From Sepiola atlantica (taxonomy: Eukaryota > Mollusca > Cephalopoda > Sepiida > Sepiolidae): a stretch of 64,000 nt of DNA. The stretch's first letter is position 1, and each line of letters opens with the position of its first letter. Of the stretch, positions 50,256 through 62,533 are shown one piece after another. The notes beneath the pieces are model-generated. The model had not been told where the DNA came from and made no database searches. It saw nothing but the letters and a program-made list of their open reading frames with translations. The DNA lies in assembly GCA_963556195.1 (NCBI GenBank), contig CAUVYP010000593.1:62001-126000 (forward strand), given 5' to 3'. A program made the translations under genes and the position numbers.

Positions 50256-51556
50256 TTAGCGCGTTTTAAAGTTGATATCGCTTTTGTTTATAACTTCCAC
50301 ATTTATTCGAATTGTGCAACGAAACTTTGCAGACAGTCTCGAATAGGCCTTTTCTACTGATGTACCAAGTTTCACAAGTGCAGCTCTTGTACTGCCGGAG
50401 ATATGTCGATACAAACTGAATACGCAAAACATCAACAAAATTTAACGCGTTTTAAAGTTGATATCGCTTTTGTTTATAACTTCCACATTTATTCGAATTG
50501 TGCAACGAAACTTTGCAGACAGTCTCGAATAGGCCTTTTCTACTGAAGTACCAAGTTTCAGAAGTGCAGCTCTTGTACTGCCGGAGATATGTCGATACAA
50601 ACTAAATACGCAAAACATCAACAAAATTTAGCGCGTTTTAAAGTTGATATCGCTTTTGTTTATAACTTCCACATTTATTCGAATTGTGCAACGAAACTTT
50701 GCAGACAGTCTCAAATAGGCCTCTTGTACTACAGTACCAAGTTTCAGAAGTGCAGCTCTTGTACTGCCTGAGATATGTCGATACAAACTGAATACGCACC
50801 ACATCAACAAAATTTAGCGCGTTTTAAAGTTGATATCGCTTTTGTTTATAACTTCCACATTTATTCGAATTGTGCAACGAAACTTTGCAGACAGTCGCAG
50901 AGACACATGTTCTACTGGAGTACCAAGTTTTAGAAGTGCAGCTTTTGTACTGCCGGAGATATGTCGATACAAACTGAATACGCAAAACATCAACAAAATT
51001 TAGCGCGTTTACAGTTGATATCGCTTTTGTTTATAACTTCCACATTTATTCGAATTGTGCAACGAAACTTTGCAGACAGTCTCGAATAGGCCTTTTCTAC
51101 TGAAGTACCAAGTTTCAGAAGTGCAAGTCTTGTACGTCCGGAGATATGTCGATACAAACTGAATACGCAAAACATCAACAAAATTTAGCGCGTTTTAAAG
51201 TTGATATCGCTTTTGTTTATAACTTCCACATTTATTCGAATTGTGCAACGAAACTTTGCAGACAGTCGCGGAGACACATTTTCTACTGAAGTACCAAGTT
51301 TCAGAAGTGCAGCGCTTGTACTGCCGGAGATATGTCGATACAAACTGAATACGCAAAACATCAACAAAATTTAGCGCGTTTTAAAGTTGATATCGCTTTT
51401 GTTTATAACTTCCACATTTATTCGAATTGTGCAACGAAACTTTGCAGACAGTCTCGAATAGGCCTTTTCTACTGAAGTACTAAGTTTCAGAAGTGCAGCT
51501 CTTGTACTGCCGGAGATATGTCGATACAAACTGAATACGCAAAACATCAACAAAAT
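50070..51556. repeat. Zone M segment, copy of 37238-38724 (offset 12832)
   Basis: Order F (aggcattttc), G-like, B, C, D, 185-bp unit, A, B as at 37238-38724. Private changes here include gcaagtcttgtacgtccgg near 51125 and agcgcttg near 51312. This is the right end of the central zone. Confidence 0.83.
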
Positions 51557-51742
51557 TTAGCGCGTTTTAAAGTTGATATCGCTTTTGTTTATAACTTCCA
51601 CATTTATTCGAATTGTGCAACGAAACTTTGCAGACAGTCTCAAATAGGCCTTTTCTACTGAAGTACCAAGTTTCAGAAGTGCAGCTCTTGTACTGCCGCA
51701 GATATGTCGATACAAACTGAATACGCAAAACATCAACAAAAT

Positions 51743-51928
51743 TTAGCGCGTTTTAAAGTTGATATCGCTTTTGTTTATAACTTCCACATTTATACGAATT
51801 GTGCAACGAAACCTTGCAGACAGTCGCGGAGACACATTTTCTACTGAAGTACCAAGTTTCAGAAGTGCAGCTCTTGTACTGCCGGAGATATGTCGATACA
51901 AACTGAATACGCAAAACATCAACAAAAT
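51743..51928. repeat. Chimeric monomer at the zone M / zone L junction
   Basis: The first part has tatacgaattg, typical of the B' unit that follows H; the middle has aaccttgcagacagtcgcgg, typical of J, but without the J insertion (tttcagaag). The next units (51929, 52115, 52301, 52488, 52674, 52860) follow the order of 6542-7657, including gcgtttcaaag, aacgatac and cggcgac. I infer that a crossover inside this monomer joined the two zones. Confidence 0.72.
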
Positions 51929-54900
51929 TTAGCGCGTTTCAAAGTTGATATCGCTTTTGTTTATAACTTCCACATTTATTCGAATTGTGCAACGATACTT
52001 TGCAGACAGTCTCGAATAGGCCTTTTCTACTGAAGTACTAAGTTTCAGAAGTGCAGTTCTTGTACTGCCGGAGATATGTCGATACAAACTGAATACGCAA
52101 AACATCAACAAAATTTAGCGCGTTTTAAAGTTGATATCGCTTTTGTTTATAACTTCCACATTTATTCGAATTGTGCAACGAAACTTTGCAGACAGTCTCA
52201 AATAGGCCTTTTCTACTGAAGTACCAAGTTTCAGAAGTGCAGCTCTTGTACTGCCGGAGATATGTCGATACAAACTGAATACGCAAAACATCAACAAAAA
52301 TTCTGCGCGTTTTAAAGTTGATATCGCTTTTGTTTATAACTTCCACATTTATTCGAATTGTGCAACGAAACTTTGCAGACAGTCTCGAATAGGCCTTTTC
52401 TACTGAAGTACCAAGTTTCAGAAGTGCAGCTCTTGTACTGCCGGAGATATGTCGATACAAACTGAATACGCAAAACATCAACAAAATTTAGCGCGTTTTA
52501 AAGTTGATATCGCTTTTGTTTATAACTTCCACATTTATTCGAATTGTGCAACGAAACTTTGCAGACAGTCGCGGTTACACATTTTCTACTGAAGTACCAA
52601 GTTTCAGAAGTGCAGCTCTTGTACTGCCGGAGATATGTCGATACAAACTGAATACGCAAAACATCAACAAAATTTAGCGCGTTTTAAAGTTGATATCGCT
52701 TTTGTTTATAACTTCCACATTTATTCGAATTGTGCAACGAAACTTTGCAGACAGTCTCGAATAGGCCTTTTCTACTGAAGTATTAAGTTTCAGAAGTGTA
52801 GCTCTTGTACTGCCGGAGATATGTCGATACAAACTGAATACGCAAAACATCAACAAAATTTAGCGCGTTTTAAAGTTGATATCGCTTTTGTTTATAACTT
52901 CCACATTTATTCGAATTGTGCAACGAAACTTTGCAGACAGTCGCGGCGACACATTTTCTACTGAAGTACCAAGTTTCAGAAGTGCAGCTCTTGTACTGCC
53001 GGAGATATGTCGATACAAACTGAATACGCAAAACATCAACAAAATTTAGCGCGTTTTAAAGTTGATATCGCTTTTGTTTATAACTTCCACATTTATTCGA
53101 ATTGTGCAACGAAACTTTGCAGACAGTCGCGGAGACACATTTTCTACTGAAGTACCAAGTTTTAGAAGTGCAGCTTTTGTACTGCCGGAGATATGTCGAT
53201 ACAAACTGAATACGCAAAACATCAACAAAATTTAGCGCGTTTTAACGTTGATATCGCTTTTGTTTATAACTTCCACATTTATTCGAATTGTGCAACGAAA
53301 CTTTGCAGACAGTCTCGAATAGGCCTTTTCTACTGAAGTACCAAGTTTCAGAAGTGCAGCTCTTGTACTGCCGGAGATATGTCGATACAAACTGAATACG
53401 CAAAACATAAACAAAATTTAGCGCGTTTTAAAGTTGATATCGCTTTTGTTTATAACTTCCACATTTATTCGAATTGTGCAACGAAACTTTGCAGACAGTC
53501 GCGGAGACACATTTTCTACTGAAGTACCAAGTTTCAGAAGTGCAGCTCTTTTACTGCCGGAGATATGTCGATACAAACTGAATACGCAAAACATCAACAA
53601 AATTTAGCGCGTTTTAAAGTTGATATCGCTTTTGTTTATAACTTCCACATTTATTCGAATTGTGCAACGAAACTTTGCAGACAGTCCTGGAGACACATTC
53701 TCTACTGAAGTACCAAGTTTCAGAAATGCAACTCTTGTACTGCCGCAGATATGTCGATACAAACTGAATACGCAAAACATCAACAAAATTTAGCGCGTTT
53801 TAAAGTTGATATCGCTTTTGTTTATAACTTCCACATTTATACGAATTGTGCAACGAAACTTTGCAGACAGTCTAAATAGGCCTTTTCTACTGAAGTACAA
53901 AGTTTCAGATGTGCAGCTCTGGTACTGCCGGAGATATGTGGATACAAACTGAATACGCAAAACATCAACAAAATATAGCGCGTTTTAAAGTTGATATCGC
54001 TTTTGTTTATAACTTCCACATTTATTCGAATTGTGCAACGAAACTTTGCAGACAGTCGCGGAGACAGATTTTCTACTGAAGTACCAAGTTTCAGAAGTGC
54101 AGCTCTTGTACTACCGGAGATATGTCGATACAAACTGAATACGCAAAACATCAACAAAATTTAACGCGTTTTAAAGTTGATATCGCTTTTGTTTATAACT
54201 TCCACATTTATTCGAATTGTGCAACGAAACCTTGCAGACAGTCGCGGAGACACATTTTCTACTGAAGTACCAAGTTTCTAGAAGTGCAGCTCTTGTACTG
54301 CCGGAGATATGTCGATACAAACTGAATACGCAAAACATCAACAACATTTAGCGCGTTTTAAAGTTGATATCGCTTTTGTTTATAACTTCCACATTTATTC
54401 GAATTGTGCAACGAAACTTTGCAGACAGTCTCGAATAGGCCTTTTCTACTGAAGTACTAAGTTTCAGAAGTGCAGTTCTTGTACTGCCGGAGATATGTCG
54501 ATACAAACTGAATACGCAAAACATCAACAAAATTTAGCGCGTTTTAAAGTTGATATCGCTTTTGTTTATAACTTCCACATTTATTCGAATTGTGCAACGA
54601 AACTTTGCAGACAGTCTCAAATAGGCCTTTTCTACTGAAGTACCAAGTTTCAGAAGTTCAGCTCTTGTACTGCCGGAGATATGTCGATACAAACTGAATA
54701 CGCAAAACATCAACAAAATTTAGCGCGTTTTAAAGTTGATATCGCTTTTGTTTATAACTTCCACATTTATTCGAATTGTGCAACGAAACTTTGCAGACAG
54801 TCTCGAATAGGCCTTTTCTACTGAAGTACCAAGTTTAAGAAGTGCAGCTCTTGTACTGCCGGAGATATGTCGATACAAACTGAATACGCAAAACATCAAC

Positions 54901-55091
54901 AAAATTTAGCGCGTTTTAAAGTTGATATCGCTTTTGTTTATAACTTCCACATTTATTCGAATTGTGCAACGAAACTTTGCAGACAGTCGCGGTTACACAT
55001 TTTCTACTGAAGTACCAAGTTTCAGAAGTGCAGCTCTTGTACTGCCGGAGATATGTCGATACAAACTGAATACGCAAAACATCAACAAAAT
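51929..55091. repeat. Zone L HOR returning on the right, 13-mer at 52674-55091
   Basis: From 51929 the order matches 6542-7657. The unit 52674-55091 is F, A, A, B, A, H, B', A, J, B, B', B, E: 13 monomers, 2418 bp, containing one 185-bp unit (53790, agtctaaatagg) and one 187-bp unit (54161). The unit 52301 has an insertion at its start (caaaaattctgcgcg). From about 54348, the order and variants match 22914 onward at offset 31434. Confidence 0.85.
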
Positions 55092-56952
55092 TTAGCGCGT
55101 TTTAAAGTTGATATCGCTTTTGTTTATAACTTCCACATTTATTCGAATTGTGCAACGAAACTTTGCAGACAGTCTCGAATAGGCCTTTTCTACTGAAGTA
55201 TTAAGTTTCAGAAGTGTAGCTCTTGTACTGCCGGAGATATGTCGATACAAACTGAATACGCAAAACATCAACAAAATTTAGCGCGTTTTAAAGTTGATAT
55301 CGCTTTTGTTTATAACTTCCACATTTATTCGAATTGTGCAACGAAACTTTGCAGACAGTCGCGGAGACACATTTTCTACTGAAGTACCAAGTTTCAGAAG
55401 TGCAGCTCTTGTACTGCCGGAGATATGTCGATACAAACTGAATACGCAAAACATCAACAAAATTTAGCGCGTTTTAAAGTTGATATCGCTTTTGTTTATA
55501 ACTTCCACATTTATTCGAATTGTGCAACGAAACTTTGCAGACAGTCGCGGAGACACATTTTCTACTGAAGTACCAAGTTTTAGAAGTGCAGCTTTTGTAC
55601 TGCCGGAGATATGTCGATACAAACTGAATACGCAAAACATCAACAAAATTTCGCGCATTTTAACGTTGATATCGCTTTTGTTTATAACTTCCACATTTAT
55701 TCGAATTGTGCAACGAAACTTTGCAGACAGTCTCGAATAGGCCTTTTCTACTGAAGTACCAAGTTTCAGAAGTGCAGCTCTTGTACTGCCGGAGATATGT
55801 CGATACAAACTGAATACGCAAAACATCAACAAAATTTAGCGCGTTTTAAAGTTGATATCGCTTTTGTTTATAACTTCCACATTTATTTTAATTGTGCAAC
55901 GAAACTTTGCAGACAGTCGCGGAGACACATTTTCTACTGAAGTACCAAGTTTCAGAAGTGCAACTCTTGTACTGCCGGAGATATGTCGATACAAACTGAA
56001 TACGCAAAACACCAACAAAATTTAGCGCGTTTTAAAGTTGATATCGCTTTTGTTTATAACTTCCACATTTATTCGAATTGTGCAACGAAACTTTGCAGAC
56101 AGTCGTGGAGACACATTCTCTACTGAAGTACCAAGTTTCAGAAATGCAACTCTTGTACTGCCGCAGATATGTCGATACAAACTGAATACGCAAAACATCA
56201 ACAAAATTTAGCGCGTTTTAAAGTTGATATCGCTTTTGTTTATAACTTCCACATTTATACGAATTGTGCAACGAAACTTTGCAGACAGTCTCAAATAGGC
56301 CTTTTCTACTGAAGTACAAAGTTTCAGATGTGCAGCTCTTGTACTGCCGGAGATATGTGGATACAAACTGAATACGCAAAACATCAACAAAATATAGCGC
56401 GTTTTAAAGTTGATATCGCTTTTGTTTATAACTTCCACATTTATTCGAATTGTGCAACGAAACTTTGCAGACAGTCGCGGAGACAGATTTTCTACTGAAG
56501 TACCAAGTTTCAGAAGTGCAGCTCTTGTACTACCGGAGATATGTCGATACAAACTGAATACGCAAAACATCAACAAAATTTAACGCGTTTTAAAGTTGAT
56601 ATCGCTTTTGTTTATAACTTCCACATTTATTCGAATTGTGCAACGAAACCTTGCAGACAGTCGCGGAGACACATTTTCTACTGAAGTACCAAGTTTCTAG
56701 AAGTGCAGCTCTTGTACTGCCGGAGATATGTCGATACAAACTGAATACGCAAAACATCAACAAAATTTAGCGCGTTTTAAAGTTGATATCGCTTTTGTTT
56801 ATAACTTCCACATTTATTCGAATTGTGCAACGAAACTTTGCAGACAGTCTCGAATAGGCCTTTTCTACTGAAGTACTAAGTTTCAGAAGTGCAGTTCTTG
56901 TACTGCCGGAGATATGTCGATACAAACTGAATACGCAAAACATCAACAAAAT
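55092..56952. repeat. Copy of the 12-mer HOR (offset 31434 from 23658, 29201 from 25891)
   Basis: Order F, A, A, B, A, H, B', A, J, B as at 23658 and 25891, with the shared cgcattttaacg and aacaccaac variants. A private change is atttattttaattg near 55885. The next unit (56953) matches 27938 rather than 27752, so one B' monomer present in the left copies is missing here. Confidence 0.86.
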
Positions 56953-58440
56953 TTAGCGCGTTTTAAAGTTGATATCGCTTTTGTTTATAACTTCCACATT
57001 TATTCGAATTGTGCAACGAAACTTTGCAGACAGTCTCGAATAGGCCTTTTCTACTGAAGTACCAAGTTTAAGAAGTGCAGCTCTTGTACTGCCGGAGATA
57101 TGTCGATACAAACTGAATACGCAAAACATCAACAAAATTTAGCGCGTTTAAAAGTTGATATCGCTTTTGTTTATAACTTCCACATTTATTCGAATTGTGC
57201 AACGAAACTTTGCAGACAGTCGCGGAGACACATTTTCTACTGAAGTACCAAGTTTCAGAAGTGCAGCTCTTGTACTGCCGGAGATATGTCGATACAAACT
57301 GAATACGCAAAACATCAACAAAATTTAGCGCGTTTTAAAGTTGATATCGCTTTTGTTTATAACTTCCACATTTATTCGAATTGTGCAACGAAACTTTGCA
57401 GACAGTCTCGAATAAGCCTTTTCTACTGATGTACCAAGTTTCACAAGTGTAGCTCTTGTAGTGCCGGAGATATGTCGATACAAACTGAATACGCAAAACA
57501 TCAACAAAATTTAACGCGTTTTAAAGTTGATATCGCTTTTGTTTATAACTTCCACATTTATTCGAATTGTGCAACGAAACTTTGCAGACAGTCTCGAATA
57601 GGCCTTTTCTACTGAAGTACCAAGTTTCAGAAGTGCAGCTCTTGTACTGCCGGAGATATGTCGATACAAACTGAATACGCAAAACATCAACAAAATTTAG
57701 CGCGTTTTAAAGTTGATATCGCTTTTGTTTATAACTTCCACATTTATTCGAATTGTGCAACGAAACTTTGCAGACAGTCTCGAATAAGCCTTTTCTACTG
57801 ATGTACCAAGTTTCACAAGTGTAGCTCTTGTAGTGCCGGAGATATGTCGATACAAACTGAATACGCAAAACATCAACAAAATTTAACGCGTTTTAAAGTT
57901 GATATCGCTTTTGTTTATAACTTCCACATTTATTCGAATTGTGCAACGAAACTTTGCAGACAGTCTCGAATAGGCCTTTTCTACTGAAGTACCAAGTTTC
58001 AGAAGTGCAGCTGTTGTACTGCCGGAGATATGTCGATACAAACTAAATACGCAAAACATCAACAAAATTTAGCGCGTTTTAAAGTTGATATCGCTTTTGT
58101 TTATAACTTCCACATTTATTCGAACTGTGCAACGAAACTTTGCAGACAGTCTCAAATAAGCCTCTTGTACTACAGTACCAAGTTTCAGAAGTGCAGCTCT
58201 TGTACTGCCTGAGATATGTCGATACAAACTGAATACGCACCACATCAACAAAATTTATCGCGTTTTAAAGTTGATATCGCTTTTGTTTATAACTTCCACA
58301 TTTATTCGAATTGTGCAACGAAACTTTGCAGACAGTCGCAGAGACACATGTTCTACTGGAGTACCAAGATTTAGAAGTGCAGCTCTTGTACTGCCGGAGA
58401 TATGTCGATACAAACTGAATACGCAAAACATCAACAAAAT
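56953..58440. repeat. 1488-bp (8-mer) tandem duplication, copy 1
   Basis: Units 56953 (B, gtttaagaag), 57139 (A, gcgtttaaaag), 57325 (G-like, aataagcc...gtgtagc...gtagtgcc), 57511 (B), 57697 (repeat of the G-like unit), 57883 (B, gctgttg), 58069 (C, cgaactg, aataagcc), 58255 (D, aatttatcgcg). The same material at 27938-29053 has only one G-like unit, so a 372-bp dimer was duplicated here first. Confidence 0.9.
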
Positions 58441-59928
58441 TTAGCGCGTTTTAAAGTTGATATCGCTTTTGTTTATAACTTCCACATTTATTCGAATTGT
58501 GCAACGAAACTTTGCAGACAGTCTCGAATAGGCCTTTTCTACTGAAGTACCAAGTTTAAGAAGTGCAGCTCTTGTACTGCCGGAGATATGTCGATACAAA
58601 CTGAATACGCAAAACATCAACAAAATTTAGCGCGTTTAAAAGTTGATATCGCTTTTGTTTATAACTTCCACATTTATTCGAATTGTGCAACGAAACTTTG
58701 CAGACAGTCGCGGAGACACATTTTCTACTGAAGTACCAAGTTTCAGAAGTGCAGCTCTTGTACTGCCGGAGATATGTCGATACAAACTGAATACGCAAAA
58801 CATCAACAAAATTTAGCGCGTTTTAAAGTTGATATCGCTTTTGTTTATAACTTCCACATTTATTCGAATTGTGCAACGAAACTTTGCAGACAGTCTCGAA
58901 TAAGCCTTTTCTACTGATGTACCAAGTTTCACAAGTGTAGCTCTTGTAGTGCCGGAGATATGTCGATACAAACTGAATACGCAAAACATCAACAAAATTT
59001 AACGCGTTTTAAAGTTGATATCGCTTTTGTTTATAACTTCCACATTTATTCGAATTGTGCAACGAAACTTTGCAGACAGTCTCGAATAGGCCTTTTCTAC
59101 TGAAGTACCAAGTTTCAGAAGTGCAGCTCTTGTACTGCCGGAGATATGTCGATACAAACTGAATACGCAAAACATCAACAAAATTTAGCGCGTTTTAAAG
59201 TTGATATCGCTTTTGTTTATAACTTCCACATTTATTCGAATTGTGCAACGAAACTTTGCAGACAGTCTCGAATAAGCCTTTTCTACTGATGTACCAAGTT
59301 TCACAAGTGTAGCTCTTGTAGTGCCGGAGATATGTCGATACAAACTGAATACGCAAAACATCAACAAAATTTAACGCGTTTTAAAGTTGATATCGCTTTT
59401 GTTTATAACTTCCACATTTATTCGAATTGTGCAACGAAACTTTGCAGACAGTCTCGAATAGGCCTTTTCTACTGAAGTACCAAGTTTCAGAAGTGCAGCT
59501 GTTGTACTGCCGGAAATATGTCGATACAAACTAAATACGCAAAACATCAACAAAATTTAGCGCGTTTTAAAGTTGATATCGCTTTTGTTTATAACTTCCA
59601 CATTTATTCGAACTGTGCAACGAAACTTTGCAGACAGTCTCAAATAAGCCTCTTGTACTACAGTACCAAGTTTCAGAAGTGCAGCTCTTGTACTGCCTGA
59701 GATATGTCGATACAAACTGAATACGCACCACATCAACAAAATTTATCGCGTTTTAAAGTTGATATCGCTTTTGTTTATAACTTCCACATTTATTCGAATT
59801 GTGCAACGAAACTTTGCAGACAGTCGCAGAGACACATGTTCTACTGGAGTACCAAGATTTAGAAGTGCAGCTCTTGTACTGCCGGAGATATGTCGATACA
59901 AACTGAATACGCAAAACATCAACAAAAT
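58441..59928. repeat. 1488-bp (8-mer) tandem duplication, copy 2
   Basis: Exact 8 x 186 offset from copy 1, with the private aatttatcgcg of D kept. The only difference I found is ggaaatatg near 59514 for ggagatatg. Downstream, units 59929-60672 (B with gcaatgaaac, C, D, B with gcaatgaaac) match 29054-29797. Confidence 0.9.
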
Positions 59929-62160
59929 TTAGCGCGTTTTAAAGTTGATATCGCTTTTGTTTATAACTTCCACATTTATTCGAATTGTGCAATGAAACTT
60001 TGCAGACAGTCTCGAATAGGCCTTTTCTACTGAAGTACCAAGTTTCAGAAGTGCAGCTCTTGTACTGCCGGAGATATGTCGATACAAACTGAATACGCAA
60101 AACATCAACAAAATTTAGCGCGTTTTAAAGTTGATATCGCTTTTGTTTATAACTTCCACATTTATTCGAATTGTGCAACGAAACTTTGCAGACAGTCTCA
60201 AATAGGCCTCTTGTACTACAGTACCAAGTTTCAGAAGTGCAGCTCTTGTACTGCCTGAGATATGTCGATACAAACTGAATACGCACCACATCAACAAAAT
60301 TTAGCGCGTTTTAAAGTTGATATCGCTTTTGTTTATAACTTCCACATTTATTCGAATTGTGCAACGAAACTTTGCAGACAGTCGCAGAGACACATGTTCT
60401 ACTGGAGTACCAAGATTTAGAAGTGCAGCTCTTGTACTGCCGGAGATATGTCGATACAAACTGAATACGCAAAACATCAACAAAATTTAGCGCGTTTTAA
60501 AGTTGATATCGCTTTTGTTTATAACTTCCACATTTATTCGAATTGTGCAATGAAACTTTGCAGACAGTCTCGAATAGGCCTTTTCTACTGAAGTACCAAG
60601 GTTCAGAAGTGCAGCTCTTGTACTGCCGGAGATATGTCGATACAAACTGAATACGCAAAACATCAACAAAATTTAGCGCGTTTTAAAGTTGATATCGCTT
60701 TTGTTTATAACTTCCACATTTATTCGAATTGTGCAACAAAACTTTGCAGACAGTCTCAAATAGGCCTTTTCTACTGAAGTACAAAGTTTCAGAAGTGCAG
60801 CTCTTGTACTGCCGGAGATATGTCGATACAAACTGAATACGCAAAACATCAACAAAATGTCGCGCGTGTTAAGGTTGATATCGCTTTTGTTTATAACTTC
60901 CACATTTATTCGAATTGTGCAACGAAACTTTGCGGACAGTCTCGAATAGGCCTTTTCTACTGAAGTACCAAGTTTAAGAAGTGCAGCTCTTGTACTGCCG
61001 GAGATATGTCGATACAAACTGAATACGCAAAACATCAACAAAATTTAGCGCGTTTTAAAGTTGATATCGCTTTTGTTTATAACTTCCACATTTATTCGAA
61101 TTGTGCAACGAAACTTTGCAGACAGTCGCGGTTACACATTTTCTACTGAAGTACCAAGTTTCAGAAGTGCAGCTCTTGTACTGCCGGAGATATGTCGATA
61201 CAAACTGAATACGCAAAACATCAACAAAATTTAGCGCGTTTTAAAGTTGATATCGCTTTTGTTTATAACTTCCACATTTATTCGAATTGTGCAACGAAAC
61301 TTTGCAGACAGTCTAGAATAGGCCTTTTCTACTGAAGTATTAAGTTTCAGAAGTGCAGCTCTTGTACTGCCGGAGATATGTCGATACAAACTGAATACGC
61401 AAAACATCAACAAAGTTTAGCGCGTTTTAAAGTTGATATCGCTTTTGTTTATAACTTCCACATTTATTCGAATTGTGCAACGAAACTTTGCAGACAGTCG
61501 CGGAGACACATTTTCCACTGAAGTACCAAGTTTCAGAAATGCAGCTCTTGTACTGCCGGAGATATGTCGATACAAACTGAATACGCAAAACATCAACAAA
61601 ATTTAGCGCGTTTTAAAGTTGATATCGCTTTTGTTTATAACTTCCACATTTATTCGAATTGTGCAACGAAACTTTGCAGACAGTCTCGAATAGGCCTTTT
61701 CTACTGATGTACCAAGTCTCACAAGTGCAGCTCTTGTACTGCCGGAGATATGTCGATACAAACTGAATACGCAAAACATCAACAAAATTTAGCGCGTTTT
61801 AAAGTTGATATCGCTTTTGTTTATAACTTCCACATTTATTCGAATTGTGCAACGAAACTTTGCAGACAGTCGCGGCGACACATTTTCTACTGAAGTACCA
61901 AGTTTCAGAAGTGCAGCTCTTGTACTGCCGGAGATATGTCGATACAAACTGAATACGCAAAACATCAACAAAATTTAGCGCGTTTTAAAGTTGATATCGC
62001 TTTTGTTTATAACTTCCACATTTATTCGAATTGTGCAACGAAACTTTGCAGACAGTCGCGGAGACACATTTTCTACTGAAGTACCAAGTTTTAGAAGTGC
62101 AGCTTTTGTACTGCCGGAGATATGTCGATACAAACTGAATACGCAAAACATCAACAAAAT

Positions 62161-62346
62161 TTAGCGCGTTTTAACGTTGATATCGCTTTTGTTTATAACT
62201 TCCACATTTATTCGAATTGTGCAACGAAACTTTGCAGACAGTCGCGGAGACAGATTTTCTACTGAAGTACCAAGTTTCAGAAGTGCAGCTCTTGTACTAC
62301 CGGAGATATGTCGATACAAACTGAATACGCAAAACATCAACAAAAT
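62161..62346. repeat. Chimeric monomer recording a four-monomer length change
   Basis: It starts with ttttaacgttg, like the unit at 53232, but from the variable block on it has gagacagattttc and gtactaccgg, like the unit at 53975. Units before it (61789, 61975) match 52860 and 53046 at offset 8929; units after it match 54161 onward at offset 8186. The difference is 743 bp, four monomers, so the exchange point lies between monomer bases 15 and about 90. Confidence 0.85.
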
Positions 62347-62533
62347 TTAACGCGTTTTAAAGTTGATATCGCTTTTGTTTATAACTTCCACATTTATTCG
62401 AATTGTGCAACGAAACCTTGCAGACAGTCGCGGAGACACATTTTCTACTGAAGTACCAAGTTTCTAGAAGTGCAGCTCTTGTACTGCCGGAGATATGTCG
62501 ATACAAACTGAATACGCAAAACATCAACAACAT

